Positions 38,302 through 52,309 are shown, numbered from the stretch's first letter. The stretch: DNA of 64,000 bases from Antedon mediterranea (GCF_964355755.1 NC_092673.1:5585001-5649000), one strand, 5' to 3'. The notes: a model not told the origin generated them from the sequence alone. Made by a program: numbers and translations.

Positions 38302-38435
38302 AAGTCTACACTATCAAACTTAAATATAGTAGTGGTGTGCCCAAATATAGTAGTGGTGTGCCCAAATATAGTAGTGATGTGCCCAAATATAGTACTGATA
38401 TGATGTCACATAAAGTTTGATGGTGTAGACAGCTT
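38302..38435. mobile_element. MITE-1 copy with four internal units
   Basis: The shortened ends are AAGTCTACACTATCAAAC and AGTTTGATGGTGTAGACAGC. The interior is four tandem units of GCCCAAATATAGTAGTGATG type, and the central ATGACATCATC block is reduced to GATATGATGTCAC. Confidence 0.78.
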
Positions 38436-40584
38436 TACACAATTAATTTTACTCTTTTTATTCATATAATGTATTTTATGTATAACCACAATTATACGAT
38501 GTTGAAACTATTAAACAAAAATTTGTTTTCAAACTAACATTTTATCTTACTTATAATGTAAACTAACCTCTAGGCTGGCCTATTGTTTTATTTTTTAATT
38601 TGTTTATTTATTTTTAATTTATGATGTTTTTAATAATATATTTTTCCCACCAGTTAAATACAACTTTTGTGCCCAGCATTTTGTGGCAAGTTTTAATCCA
38701 TAAAGTATTTTGATATATACTAGTACCCAACCCACAAATACGGTTACTATTTCAAAGATTGTGTTTCTTTTTTATGGTGAAATGAATTAAGTAGTTGATA
38801 CAGGGTATACTACAGAGAATTAACAGTTTTCTATGGTACAGATATGACACTATAGCTTGGTACAATATTGTTCTTAGGTCATTGGTTCAAAGCCTATAAT
38901 ACTCCTTAACGGCGTATGTGTGTTTTTATTAAAGGCAACAAATACAGATGTCATTAACAAAATATTTCAGGTCATCTGAAATTTGTTTTTTTTATTCATT
39001 CAGTTTTATTTGTGAATAACATTGTTTAATTATGTTCTATTTCAATATTGTTTTGTTTGGTCTATAATATTATGATTTAATAATTAAATTATTGGTTTTT
39101 TTTTAAATTTGATTATTGTACATTATGTATGTATGTATGGTAGAAATATCAAGGAACCATGACAAAATGTTTCTACTGCAATTACTGCAGTAAATACATT
39201 TTCACTCTTCAACTTCCAATTATTTAGCAGGATTTTTGGAGTAAACATACAGACAGTTTAGTAGTTACTGCATTAACATAATTTTGATACGTTTTCCATA
39301 TAAACAGCAAATCAATTAATTAATTCACTATGGCATAATTAATATTCATTATAAATATTAATAGCTGGAATATTGTATAATCTTTTTGTTTTTTTGTAAA
39401 ATCTTCGTTTATTATATTGCCTACTCTTTCATTTAAAACCACCACTAAAATCTTATTCTGTTAATTTTACAGTACAGTTAAAAAACTTCACCACCTTAAT
39501 GTGCAGGACCCTGTGGGGAATTTTTTCTTTTATTGTAAATCTTTATTTCTGCCTGTTTCATATATGGTAACTGATGGCACATAATTGGTACATGCATGGT
39601 GAATGTTTTTTTTTTATACTGTACATTTTTAAAAAGTTTATATTTTTACTAACAGCTAGGCTGACACTGGTGGATGTATTTTCCGTTTATAGAACTAATA
39701 TAATTGTATATATCAAAGAAACATATACAATTGGTTTAAGATCATGTTTAATTGTAAATAAGATACACTTTTATTATATTAAAACACACATTAACACTCT
39801 GCACTACTATACTACCTTCAGCTCTATTTCATATTTTGAAATAGTATGTACCAAGTTTCCATTTAATCAGATTCAAAAAAGGTGTTTATTTTTAAACACT
39901 GTATTTATAAATTTAAAATTGATGTACAAACAAAAAATATTCTAAAATGAGCACACTGATTCAATAAGTTTGCCTGTTTATGTAATGTTTTCAAGATTTA
40001 AACAGTTCAAAATGAGGATTAAGAAAGAGGTAATTTTCCCCTGTATGTAAAAGTGTAAACAACTTTAGCAAAAAATTATACAATATGCCTACTACATGTC
40101 AAAGTCACCTAGGGAACTATTTCGTTCAAAGTGACATTGACAACCATTATTGGGATATAATAAAAGTTATTTTTGTAATCATTAAATGCTTGCCAACTGG
40201 AAACACATAGTTCAAAGGTCATGGTGTCTGATCCATATTTATAACGTCCGTGTATAAGGTGCGGATAAGCACGAAAGATTAACGGCGCACTATGATGTAA
40301 TTTTAACAGCATTACGTAATGTTATATAATATTAATATAAGCCATGTGGCGGTGTAAGTTATTGATTTGGTAATATATTCAATTGAGAAAAAAAAGATTT
40401 CTGCGTCTTTTATTATTATTTGAACGTAGTCCTATCAGGTATTTATCCAGGTAGAATTTGAAAGTAATCATAAAGGATTTCAAAATACTAATCACTACAT
40501 TACTAATCCATTCAACCCAAAATCTATATCTTCTTTACCTATTCAATGAATTTATTCATTTAAGAAAATGATAAATATCACAGA

Positions 40585-40865
40585 ATAAATTCTAAACATT
40601 ACGATATACTGAAAATTAATTAATTTGAAACTGAAATAATAAAGATGAGGAAAATTCCCCCCAACCGAGATTCGAACCCGGAGCCTTCTGCTTGATATGC
40701 AGATGTCCTAACCATGGCTTTCGTGTTATTACTCAAATTTGATCGTGGTACGGCGGAACAGCACTAGTACCTTAATTTATATATATATATATATATAAAC
40801 ACAACAGGCAAAGAACATTAATTCTAAACCGCCCGATGATATACTGAAATTTAATTAATTAATTA
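40585..40865 (-). mobile_element. SINE-A copy with damaged head, plus a tail-only fragment
   Basis: On the minus strand AGGACATCTGCATATCAAGC and CCGGGTTCGAATCTCGGTTG match the tRNA-like head at 11966-12037. The 5' part with the A-box and acceptor is replaced by unrelated bases. The family tail is at 40585-40656 and is repeated at 40806-40865 after a TA run. This B-box (TTCGAATCT) is closer to the tRNA consensus than that in the 11.9-kb copy. Confidence 0.75.
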
Positions 40866-40954
40866 ATATATTCGCAAAGACTTTGTATTGTAGAGCATCT
40901 TGTGTATATGCTTGTCCCAGAACAAACAAGGATGAATGAATATGCTTATGGTTA

Positions 40955-41005
40955 TCCTTGGCAATTTGCCAAAATATATTTTGGCAATTTGCCAAAATAT
41001 ATTTA
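40955..41005. repeat. Doubled 23-bp palindromic unit
   Basis: TTGGCAATTTGCCAA followed by AATATATT occurs twice in tandem; each unit is nearly self-complementary. Confidence 0.7.
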
Positions 41006-44000
41006 AAAAAAAATCATAATTCGCGGATAATTAAGGTATGGTTCCCATTAATTGGGCAACAACCATGTTTATTGTAATGTTTATTTTATGATAATTATTG
41101 TATTATTATTATTATAATATAATAACGTGTAAATTTACTAGTCCTCCGTATGTTTAAACAGTTTAACTATTTATCAGGGTGTCCTGGAAAATTCATATGT
41201 TTTAGAAAAGACTGGGTTAGACTATATCATTGAATACGGAGACCTGAGTAAGATTTGAGATGTTGTTTTTCTCATTTCTTCCTTTGTGACAATCTATGCC
41301 TAGGCTATAGGATATCCTGTAGGGTAGTTGAAGTCTATTATTACCCATCTTTAATCTTTCCGTTAAGTACGTTTGATACAATGGTTCCTATATAATTTAG
41401 GCCCAGCTGTTGTCACATTAGCCATGGAGTAACATATGCCCAATTCTATAGCGAATGACTTAATTCATTGAGTAAAGACTCCATGCTTAATTGTATAAAC
41501 AATAAAATAAAACGTTGAAGAAGAACGGATTAGGCCTATTTAATACCTGAATTGGCCTATTTATTTTCATTTGGTTGAAATATGTGATAACTTTTCATTT
41601 TAATTTGCGAAGAAAAAGAAAAAAACATTAGTCCTACCATATAGGTATAGGCCTAAATATATTATTTGATTAACCAAGATAACCTTTTAAACCACAAAAA
41701 AAGAGAGAGAACAATGATAACACTATCAAAGTGACTTTCAAAACGTTACATTGTTATCATTTTGTGTTAAACTTATATTACAATTAGATCAATCTGAACG
41801 AATTACAGTATTGTTTCTCACGGCAATTGCTTTAAAAAAAACTTTAATAATGTGTTTGAATTTGAGGGCGCTAGTCTAATTTCAAAACAAAACATCGCAC
41901 GTGTTTTTGTTTTGGTTAATTTATGCTTCACACAACACAACAAAGGCCATTTAATTGTTTCTTTGGCGGGGTATTAAAAAAGGTAAGATTTAGTTAGAAA
42001 AAATGTCATTCTAGAATACACATTTAGCAAGGTTTCAGATATTTAATACATTAGAATAAAGGGAGACTACTGCTGTATTAGTTTAGAGAGTTTAGGGTTT
42101 CTTATTGCAGAATTTAACCTGATTTTTTATTTATAATAAACATCGCCTAGCCTGTACAGACTACAGGTGGTTTGCTAGTTGGAGGCTACTGCCAGACAAT
42201 CGGAGGACGTGGTTGGTTCAAAAAAGTTGGCAAGTTCGGGCCCAACTAGATAGGCCTGGGAGGTAAATTTAAGTTCAGAGATCATATTTACGTTTTACTA
42301 ATACAGTTCTGTCCTATTATCCTCTCACATTGATTCGTTTGACTGATGTGAATAGTAAGTTTTTATGGACCTGAAATGAAGGTTACAAGAGTTTTATTGT
42401 CTGCTTTTAAGGTGATTGTTTGATTTTGTTTTTTTGTCGCCATTATTTTGAGTTGAGGTAAGCTTGCTACTTTACTCATCACTAGCAATTTTTTCGGTCG
42501 TGACCAATCACAATGCAGTAGATGCCTGTTCTCTGACATGGATTTTAAAAATCAAATCATAATTTATTTGGCTGGACATGCATTTTTGACGGATGTATAG
42601 ATACACTTTTGATCATATCGTTTTTAACTGCACATAGTATTGAATTCTAGCCGAGGGTTCAGCAGCTTTACCCATCAGCGTAAACTCATAAAATACTAAT
42701 GAAAGGTGTTTTTTTAAAGTTTATTATTTGGTGGTTTGGTAGAAGTACAGGTATTGCACTTTTAAAATTGTGCAGCTCATTTCATAAACAATCATAATCC
42801 AGCCTATATTATTTGTAATAATACTAGTAAAGAATGAACCCAAGGCTGAATTTTCGTTGTATGGAAAATGTATCAATTTTACATATATGCTTTTTATAAA
42901 AAAATAGAAACAGAATATAATATTTAGCTAAATTGCATGAAAATGATAATCGCTTCTATTACAGAAACCATAGGTGGAAATACAATTTAAAATAATGTAT
43001 TATGATGAGATTTCCTTATTTAATTGCAAACGACATACTTTGGAATTTTGATTGACATATTGATTTTTCTGTGATTAGAAAATAAAAATCAGAAGTAATT
43101 CACTTAAATCTGTGCACATACACATAACATTACCAACTTTTGGGGTTTTTTCTTCGTTTTTATTCCACAACTTAATTAACTACTGTAGTCATTATAAATT
43201 GTTTCATACCAAATTGTTTTTCTCTTCCCATTTACCCCCCCCCCCCCCACCAAGTTTGTTTTTTAATAGGGAAAAAATAAGATTTGTTTTCTGACTGAGA
43301 CTGATATATAGGACCCTGCCCCACAACCCCTTTCAACCTGGGCCTACTGTACTCAGAGCTGTAGTTATGTCCAATTTCAATTACTGAAAATTGTCCTGCT
43401 TTAAGGTGAAATGTTTATAACGAACACAATTCAATTACCTAGCTCTGTTATTTGCCACTAACTCAAACTAATTTAATTACTGAATCCAATTAAGCCAGAC
43501 TTGCAGAATGTATTCTACACATTATCAAATGAAATCTGAAAAGAAAAGCTTGAAAACAACCTTTTAATGATATTAAAACACAATAATTGAGAGAATAATT
43601 ACTGAAAATTTGTTAATTTACTCACTTGTTTCAACATGAAAAAAAAATTAGGATAAAAAATTTAAATATTCTCATTTTTATTTTTAAATAAATTGTTTGA
43701 CGACAACACTATGTAGAGCACCACCACCCTTCCGACTCGTCCCCTCTCCCCCTCTCCCCTCACCCTCTACAAAAACCCCTGTAAATTCACTTTTAAACAA
43801 TACATGTACCGGCACAGGTACTGTACAGTACATGAGAATGAAGTAACACAAGATTTACTATAGTATAGTGTGCTATTCCATTTGATTCATCACCATGCAT
43901 AAAGCACTTTTATACATTGACAAGTCCTTAAATTATGCTTTTGTCTTATAATTTTATAATTTTCTAGTAATAATTTTGTTTAAATTTTTATTTTTAGAAT

Positions 44001-45147
44001 TTTTTCTTAGTGTTAAACCAGGAATACATTTTTTTTCACCAAACTATTCCTAGTTTAACACCAAAAACTACAAATATTAAAAAAATATGTATTAATATGA
44101 AATTATATAACTATGATCACCATTCGTTTGGGTCAACAAGTTTTGCGATGCAATGAGCAGGAAAAAAGAAATATTTACATTTCATGACAAGTATATTCCG
44201 TCCACGATGTTCTGTAACCGTAATTATCTGTTAAATTACTGTCCTTGTACTGTCCCAAAACGAATTGATATTTATCTCATTAAAATATCTCTGCATCTCA
44301 ATATTTGATGCCAAGTCAATAACCTTGCAATTGCATTGCTTTTTCCTGTGTAAAAACAGAAACCTAAATTAGTTGTACACACTACTGTGTACTACGTGAT
44401 TCAATTACACAGTATTCTCCATATGCAATTTAGTGCTCTAATACAACTCCCTGCTCTAATTATCTGCATTGATAAATGTCTTAACATACTGAACACTTAA
44501 CAACTTTATATATTTGTATAATTCTCCCAGACTCTCACTTTATCATACAATTCTGTTTGCGTAAACATCGTGTCACCACAGGAGACACGGTGTATGTACC
44601 TTTTAGTTTTACCACATTGAAGTTATCACATCTAAACACTTAGGATAATAGCCCTACTATTTGCCAGCTAAAGGTTTAATATTCCAGTGCCATTTAAAGT
44701 GGAAAATGCAATAAAATACTTTTGTAGGCTAGAAGAGTCTTTACAATTTAAGTGTTTATTCTGTTTCCAAAATAGAGTTAAATGAGCTCGGAAACAATTT
44801 AGTATTAGCTTAAATTTTTAATTTGTTAATTTATAGACAATAGATAGTCATGATATAAATGCATACAGTAATAGAAATAACTCCACCTGGCTAATATAAA
44901 TGTGTAATTATATTTCATTATTATAAATATATATTACACATAATTGTCATCTAGAACATTACTCTTTATCTTTTAACAGCAAAAACATAAAATGGGAAAT
45001 TTCATATTCTGTAATTGTATAGACCAAGCCAAATGCAAACAAACAAATCTGTTCTAAAATATTAATTATAATATAAATGAAATCATGATTTATGATTTAT
45101 TTTAGTTTTATTTTTAAAAATGGCTTCCAATCAAAGAGCATTGAGTA

Positions 45148-45625
45148 TTAAGAAGAAGTTCTATGTTCTTTCCTTTGGTGAAAAGAACAGTCTGGATTTG
45201 AACCTACAACTCTAGACACAAGCACCAATCTACAGTGCCACTTCTGTACATATGTATTGAATTTTTGCAAAGACATAGTTTTTGGTTCAAAACATGCAAT
45301 TTTTCTGTAAAAATATTGTTATAAGGAATAACGAATAAATAATAAGTGTTTAACATAAAGTAGATTTTAATTAGAAGCTGAAATCGTCTATTTAAGAAGA
45401 GGTGCTATGTTCTTGCCTTTGGTGAAAAGAACAGTCTAGATTTGAACCTACAACTCTAGAGTGAGACACAAGCACCAAGCTACAGTGCCACTGCTGTACA
45501 TACAGTATGTATAGAATGAAACGAAGACATGCAATAAATATTCCTATTACTTTCTATCAGCAGTGTAAAGAAAAATAGTGTTTAACATAAAGTAGTCTAG
45601 ATTTTAATTAGAAGCTCCATTAATC
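45148..45625. repeat. Tandem duplication (~240 bp) containing a tRNA-like SINE fragment
   Basis: The two copies (about 45148-45385 and 45393-45625) share GGTGAAAAGAACAGTCT, GATTTGAACCTACAACTCTA, CTACAGTGCCACT and AGTGTTTAACATAAAGTAG. On the minus strand AGTGGCACTGTAG, TGGTGCTTGTG and GTAGGTTCAAATC resemble A- and B-box words of a tRNA-derived SINE. The copies have diverged considerably. Confidence 0.75.
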
Positions 45626-46444
45626 TGCAGCAATGTCAGTCTCTGTTATTTATCAGTGGGAGGTGCTTGTTCTTTGTCGTTGTAAAGTTGTTACACTCAT
45701 CTGGTCATTCCATAATAGGGAGAACTAATAATTGATCGCGTTCAGTCGGCATTGATACCTGATTGCTCTATCCGTAGTCTTGAAGGCAAAATCAATTTTG
45801 TTTGCCAAATTCAATCTTGTGACGTAAATGCTGACAACCTCAACGTCGATTACAAAGTTCCTGATTCGCCTCGTTAAGTGTTCTGCTTTCTCAAAAGATT
45901 CTGTATCTTGTGGTTTTTTTTTCTCAGTTCAGTTCAACATATTTCTTGTCGGCAAGAAAATATATATTGGACCTTTTGTGATGTATGGGGTTGATCAGGT
46001 GTGACAATTTTGGATTAGTTTTTTATTGTGACTTTTACTGATTGTCTGAACCACTGCTGCTGTAGGTATGTTGTTATTATTTTTTTTACTACACTCTTAC
46101 AGTATTTGCTATCAAATAAATTCAAATATAGGTTTAGTATTTTTATTATAACCAAAAACATTAAATACTCTGTTGAAAAAGTAGTATCCAAATTTAACAA
46201 TGTGACAAATTTAAATTACAATTGAATAAATTGACTAATAATAAACAAAAAACTGGTCCAAATCTGACAATAGTAAATTATGAAAACATTATATAGTACA
46301 CACTGATTTTTTTCATTTTTGCAATCAGAAATCTACAAACTAGATAGCCTTGAAATTGTTTGTTGCCATGCAATTGTGTAATCCTCTTTCTTGGGTGAAC
46401 TCCAATACTTTGAGAATAATATATTTGATATAAATTCATTCTTT

Positions 46445-46598
46445 AAGCCTTGTCTACACTATCAAACTTTATGTGTCAAAAAAATGTGATGTACCCATAT
46501 ATGGTAGTGATGTGCCCAAATATGGTAGTGATATGACATCATATTGTCCATATATGGGCACATCACATTTTTTTGTTTGATAGTGTAGACAAGGCTTT
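46445..46598. mobile_element. MITE-1 copy with AAGCCTTGTC end variant
   Basis: Both ends carry the same variant (AAGCCTTGTCTACACTATC and GATAGTGTAGACAAGGCTT). Paired change at both ends suggests a distinct subfamily rather than random decay. Confidence 0.85.
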
Positions 46599-46920
46599 AG
46601 AAAACCTAATTTTTTTGTGACTGTTCGATACTTTATAATTCTCCCTTTTTATTTATTTTTATTTTGTTGGTATTTAAAACGTTTCCTTTCGTTTGATGTA
46701 TAGTATCTACTGTAAATATGTTTTCAGATTGTTTATTCCGTTGATTTTTGGTACTGTTCTTTTTAAACAAAGAAAAATATGTACAGACAGTAACACATTC
46801 TGTACTAAATAACAGGGTTCATAAACTGGTTCATATAAAGTAAGAAATGGGTTTATCTTTTCATATTCGGTATCATATCAGTCCAGAAGAGCTAATACGA
46901 GTTCAACCAGGCACTCATAA

Positions 46921-47027
46921 AAATGTGATGTGCCCATATATAGACATGAAGATGTCATATCACCACCATATTTGGGCACATCACACTTTTTTTTGTCAAA
47001 CTAGTTTGATAGTGCAGACAGAGCTTA
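46921..47027. mobile_element. MITE-1 copy, left end missing
   Basis: It begins at AAATGTGATGTGCCCATATA and ends CTAGTTTGATAGTGCAGACA. The left inverted repeat is absent. Confidence 0.78.
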
Positions 47028-47189
47028 CACCATCTGGATAGTTTTTTGTTTAACAATATGTTAACAAATACCAACTCAATAATTAATATTGCTAAAGATT
47101 TTATCACTTTATGTATAAAAATAATTTCTTATGTTATTTTGTTTCATCAGAATATCATTTAGATTGTTATTGAATGTTTTCTGATATTA

Positions 47190-47239
47190 AATTAAATCAT
47201 CTAGATATTATAGTGAACTATAATATATCTATGATTAAA
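47190..47239. repeat. TAGATATTATAGTGAACTATA palindromic element
   Basis: The left arm TCTAGATATTATAG and right arm CTATAATATATCTATGA surround TGAA. It is an imperfect copy of the palindrome at 62752-62789, and TTAAAT-type words extend the symmetry outward. Confidence 0.65.
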
Positions 47240-48279
47240 TGGATCTTGTGCTTATCACGTTATTCCTGTAAGCATACACGGATCACTGTACTCGATGCCC
47301 GCTGTAGTATCATAAACACGGCCTGTGAATCGTGCAACTACTAGTTCACTTGCAATGGAGCCGTTTAATGTCAACATTTTACTGAAGTATAATCTGAACA
47401 CTAAATGCTACACTATCTCTATTTCCATAAGTGTATTAACATTAAATAATTACATTTTTAATAATTTTATTATTATAAAATCATATTTTATAATGAGAAA
47501 CATAGAGGACTTCCCTGTTTTAATGTATTTTTACTAAAAATATTTGTTCTCCCATCTTGAATATTACGTAGATGTGATTGCATGTAGATTGCATTTCATG
47601 TGTATTTTTCTGGTTTTCTTTATGTCTAACAATGATTTTGACCAAATAAAATGAATGAATGGATGGTAAAATAAAAAATAATTTATTAGGAAATGACACC
47701 TTTGCATCGGTGGCACACACAGAAGTGGTGCATCCAATTTAACATAATACATCAAAACAATACATTATATGACGGATACAGGTTCTTAAACTAATTTGCA
47801 AAAATACTGTCAAATCATTATCAACATGGTAATACAGGTACTGTATTAAATTGTCCTACAGTATCATAGGTTTGAGTTGATAAAGAGGTATATAAAAATA
47901 AACATAAAATATAGTAAAGAGTTGATGGATGGATGGTGTTATTTAGAATTCAAATATAAAACGATGTTTTATAATTGCTATAGTAATTTATAATTTATTA
48001 TAAGCGTAAAGGAAGGAGAAAAAACTCAAATGAGGGTTCAAATTAAATTTCTTCTTGTGATAAAGTTTAATATAATATTTGAGGATGTTACTTATTGTAG
48101 ATGTACAGTAATCAAATTATCTTATCTATTGATATTTAATTTGTTGCATTCAAACTACTAATAATAAATTATTCCACCAAAGAAATAAGCAAAAGAATTT
48201 ATCAGAAGTATAATAAAAATGTTACCATATTGTATGTTTTATTAATTATATTAATGTCCAGCTTTCTGTAATATTATTG

Positions 48280-48635
48280 GTTTTATTCGGTTCAAACTCG
48301 TAATCATTATACTAATTTAAATTGGTTGACCAGATGAGTAGGCGATATTTTGGATGATACTCGTCAGCGGTTTGTTCGGTTCAAACTCGTAATCATTATA
48401 CAACTTTGTACGCCATAAATTGGTTGACCGAACGAGTAGATCGGATGATACATCGTCAATCACTGTTTGTTGTGTTCAAACTCATAATCATTTAATACTG
48501 CACACATTGGTTGACCTTACATGGAAGATAACAGTACGAATGTGGGCCGTAGTCTGTGGTTTGCTCGGTTAAAAATCCTTATCAATCATTTACGATTTGT
48601 TCCATAGATTGGTTGACCAGAGAGAAAAAATAATT
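48280..48635. repeat. Degenerate tandem array, four ~110-bp units
   Basis: Each unit has TTCAAACTCGTAATCATT (or a decayed form) followed after 20-40 bases by ATTGGTTGACC. The words are better conserved than the spacers between them. The array lies just left of a TTAA-flanked MITE. Confidence 0.75.
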
Positions 48636-48679
48636 TAAATTCTTTATAGTCAGCGCAGCAGTAGAATATTTCACCTTAA

Positions 48680-49210
48680 AGATGTATTGTCCCTTTGACT
48701 AATTCAAAAATTTTTTTTTATTATATTTTGAAAAAAAGTGGGTCATTTTGAAGTATCATAATAGTTATTAACTTTCACCAAATATTAGTTGAAAAAAAAA
48801 TAATTTAACCGAAATACGGACGTTTTTTTATTCAAAAAATAACTTTGACTTCCAGCCAAAGTTTTCGATCAAAACATATCTCATAGTGCAACGCGCTTGT
48901 TTTGGCTACTCTGTATGCATAATCATAAAACTTCCTCGCGATCTTTGTGAAAACACCTTCTCAACCGGGACGAGTTGTAAACAATCTTAATTAGCATCAT
49001 GCATAATGCATACTCGTGGATTGAAATCTTTGTTTACTTTCGCTCATAATGATTTTCCAGACGAAATGTAATCAAATTAATTTACTTGTTAAACTTGTTG
49101 TTTTTGCCTCGAATTTTCGACTTAAAGTGAATAACTTTACTTTGATATGGCCAATTTAAATTTAGAATATTTTTTTTTTCATTTTTTGTGTTTCAAGGGA
49201 CAATACATCT
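48680..49210. mobile_element. TTAA-flanked MITE, 531 bp, full-length, inverted
   Basis: Starts AGATGTATTGTCCCTTTGAC, ends AAGGGACAATACATCT, with TTAA at 48676-48679 and 49211-49214. It is the reverse-complement match of 25479-26013 over its length, with scattered substitutions. Confidence 0.9.
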
Positions 49211-50741
49211 TTAAACCATAGTTGGTAAAAAAAAAAATTGACAAAACCAAATTTAGTGAGGTTTACTCAATCCTATAGTACCTAGTTAAATATTTGGTTT
49301 TTTTTTTTTTTTTAATATGGTAGTTGGTACAGACATGTTCAGTAAAAAGAATTTCTTCTTTCGTATTTCGTAAGTTTGAGTTTAATTCAAATTTGATTGA
49401 ATACTTTTTTTGTGTGTAGTGATTTTTTCTATTTATAGTAGTTTACTTTATATTATTATGGTCTTTTACCTTGACCTACTTTACACAGACAATTGTTCAA
49501 TCTTCATTATAATAACAAGTTTGTTTCTCACAAAGTAGGGTGTAAAATATAGTATGTTGATACCTTGTATTGAGTTGTTGACAATTGTCTAGCTGCAATA
49601 ATAGTTTCAATAAAGTATGCTTTTTAGTAGCAAAGTAACCTCTGACCTTTACAGATACTGTAATTGAATAAAATCAAGTTTTTTCAAGATAGAAGTATAG
49701 AATATAGAATTTATTTATATTGTTGTTGACAATTTGTGTAGCTTTACTAACTTGGTTTTTATCACCAATAAATTTACTTGATATAAAATTAGTCTATAGA
49801 TATTTAGATATTATAAAAACTAAATTTGTTAACACAATATTTTTGAAATTTTTTTTCTTTTGGATTTAACTACTATAGTTTTATTTAGTTATATTATTGT
49901 TAAGATTTAGTATATCGGTTTGGAAAAAGAAGCCGTTGTATTGCATTGCAAGGAAATATTACCATGGATAACAATTTTAAATAGAATTTTTTTTATCCAA
50001 TACTTTAATATGCCATTCAACCATTTATTTGAAATGCCCTGTTTTGGCTTCTAACAAGTAATTAATTCACACACTCTAGTGTAGCTTAACAGAACAGAAC
50101 ATTTAAACTTATATGGTAAAAATTGTACATGGACTCGCTGCATTAATAAATCTATAACACTGACTTTACTCTATGGTTCCACAACCTCCTAGTGAGGTGT
50201 TAAATTTAGATACCTTAATAAAGAATAAATTATCACCGTAGGTAAAGATCAATTAAATTGTTGACCAACCTTAAAACTAGTAATTGTTTCCCTTTAATTA
50301 GAAATGTAACTTAAACCCAAGGGGAAAATGAATGAAGGTTATACCAGCATTTGCTTATATACAACAATTAAATCAATAATCTATATAAGTATAGAGTACG
50401 AAATGACCGCCCATCTTAAGTTCTTGAGACCAAAGAGCCATTTATTGATTTGTATAGGCTGAGTGAAGAAAGAGATCAATAATTGGAAGTGGAGTACCCT
50501 ACAATTGGTATGTCAGAAGTGTTTTTGTAGGAATACATACTGTACAAGCGTTTAGATAATGTGTGGTTATTATTAAACTAGGAAGGTTTCACTGTACTTG
50601 ATAGTATAACCAAGGTAGGGATATTTGCTTCGGGCTAAAGTTGTATTTTAAATAATAATGGAAAGTAATTAATTTGTATGGTAATCTATCAATTTTCTAA
50701 GATTATGATTTGAATTGTTAATGTATAAATTATACACAGTA
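49211..50741. other. Intergenic non-coding DNA
   Basis: AT-rich. No exon, RNA gene or repeat was recognised between the TTAA-flanked MITE and the 107-bp satellite array. Confidence 0.4.
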
Positions 50742-52230
50742 GAATGTTTTACTATGTTCCCCTTTTCTTTTCGCTTGCTTTTAAGCCTAAATTTCAACAT
50801 TGGATAAAGCATTATAGAAAGGATTTTAGCCAATAAGGATATTATTAGAATGTTTTACTATGTTCCCCCTTTCTTTTCGCTTGCTTTTAAGCCTAAATTT
50901 CAACATTGAATAAAGCATTTTAGAAAGGATTTTAGCCAATAATGATATGAGTAGAATGTTTTACTATGTTCCCCTTTTCTTTTCGCTTGCTTTTAAGCCT
51001 AAATCTCAACATTGGATAAAGCATTATAGAAAGGATTTTAGCCAATAGTGATATGAGTAGAATGTTTTACTAAGTGCCTCCTTTTCTTTTCACTTGCTTT
51101 TAAGCCTAAATTTCAACATTGGATAAGCATTATAGAAAGGATTTTAGCCCATAATGATATGAGTAGAATGTTTTACTATGTTCCCCCTTTCTTTTCGCTT
51201 GCTTTTAAGCCTGAATTTCAACATTGGATAAAGCATTATAGAAAGGATTTTAGCCAATAATGATATGAGTAGAATGTTTTACTATGTTCCCCCTTTCTTT
51301 TCGCTTGCTTTTAAGCCTAAATTTCAACATTGGATAAAGCATTATAGAAAGGATTTTAGCCAATAAGGATATTATTAGAATGTTTTACTAAGTGCCTCCT
51401 TTTCTTTTCGCTTGCTTTTAAGCCTGAATTTCAACATTGGATAAAGCATTATAGAAAGGATTTTAGCCAATAATGATATGAGTAGAATGTTTTACTATGT
51501 GCCTCCTTTCTTTTCGCTTGCTTTTAAGCCTAAATTTCAACATTGGATAAAGCATTATAGAAAGGATTTTAGCCAATAGGGATATTAGTAGAATGTTTTA
51601 CTATGTTCCCCCTTTCTTTTCACTTGCTTTTAAGCCTAAATTTCAACATTGGATAAAGCATTATAGAAAGGATTTTAGCCAATAAGGATATGAGTAGAAT
51701 GTTTACTATGTGCCTCCTTTCTTTTCGCTTGCTTTTAAGCCTGAATTTCAACATAATTGGATAAGCATTATAGAAAGGATTTTAGCCAATAATGATTATT
51801 ATTAGAATGTTTTACTATGTGCCTCTTTTCTTTTCGCTTGCTTTTAAGCTTGAATTTCAACATTGGATAAAGCATTATAGAAAGGATTTTAGCCAATAAG
51901 GATATGAGTAGAATGTTTACTATGTGCCTCCTTTCTTTTCGCTTGCTTTTAAGCCTAAATTTCAACATTGGATAAAGCATTATAGAAAGGATTTTAGCCA
52001 ATAAGGATATGAGTAGAATGTTTACTATGACATGTGCCTCCTTTCTTTTCGCTTGCTTTTAAGCCTGAATTTCAACATTGGATAAAGCATTATAAAAAGG
52101 ATTTTAGCCAATAAGGATATGAGTAGAATGTTTTACTATGTTCCCCCTTTCTTTTCGCTTGCGTTCAAGTTTGAATGTCAACATTGGATAAAGCATTATA
52201 GAAAGGCTGGAAGCAAATAGAGATATAATA
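50742..52230. repeat. Satellite-like array, about 14 units of ~107 bp
   Basis: Unit words in order: AGTAGAATGTTTTACTATGT, a CCCCCTTTCTTTTCGCTTGC block, TTTTAAGCCTAAATTTCAAC, ATTGGATAAAGCATTATAGA and AAGGATTTTAGCCAATAA. Neighbouring units alternate between TGTTCCCC and TGTGCCTCC variants, suggesting higher-order homogenisation. The last unit (from about 52128) is the most diverged. Open frames across it are by-products of the repeat. Confidence 0.95.
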
Positions 52231-52309
52231 TTCTTTATATTAATATTTCTATCGCAACAACAGATACAATGTTAAGAGTATTTTATTGTAATACAACGTT
52301 ACATAGTAT

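Larger units (their letters stand above)
38436..45147. other. Intergenic AT-rich DNA, few recognisable features
   Basis: Apart from the SINE-A pieces at 40585-40865 and a short doubled palindrome at 40955-41005, no exon was recognised. A cluster of AGGCCTA words and more CpG at about 41280-42260 resembles the SERAC1/FHIP2 promoter region. The sequence TTAAAAAAG with donor GTAAGA near 41980 could close a first exon there, but this is unsupported. Confidence 0.4.

Noticed and set aside
39574-39945. Plus-strand 123-codon open frame between FHIP2 and the transporter gene
   Set aside because: Its composition (Ile, Phe, Tyr, Lys) is what AT-rich non-coding DNA gives; there is no motif and no splice support.
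51768-52001. Minus-strand open frame with repeated KSKRKE residues
   Set aside because: It is a translation of the 107-bp satellite units, not a gene.
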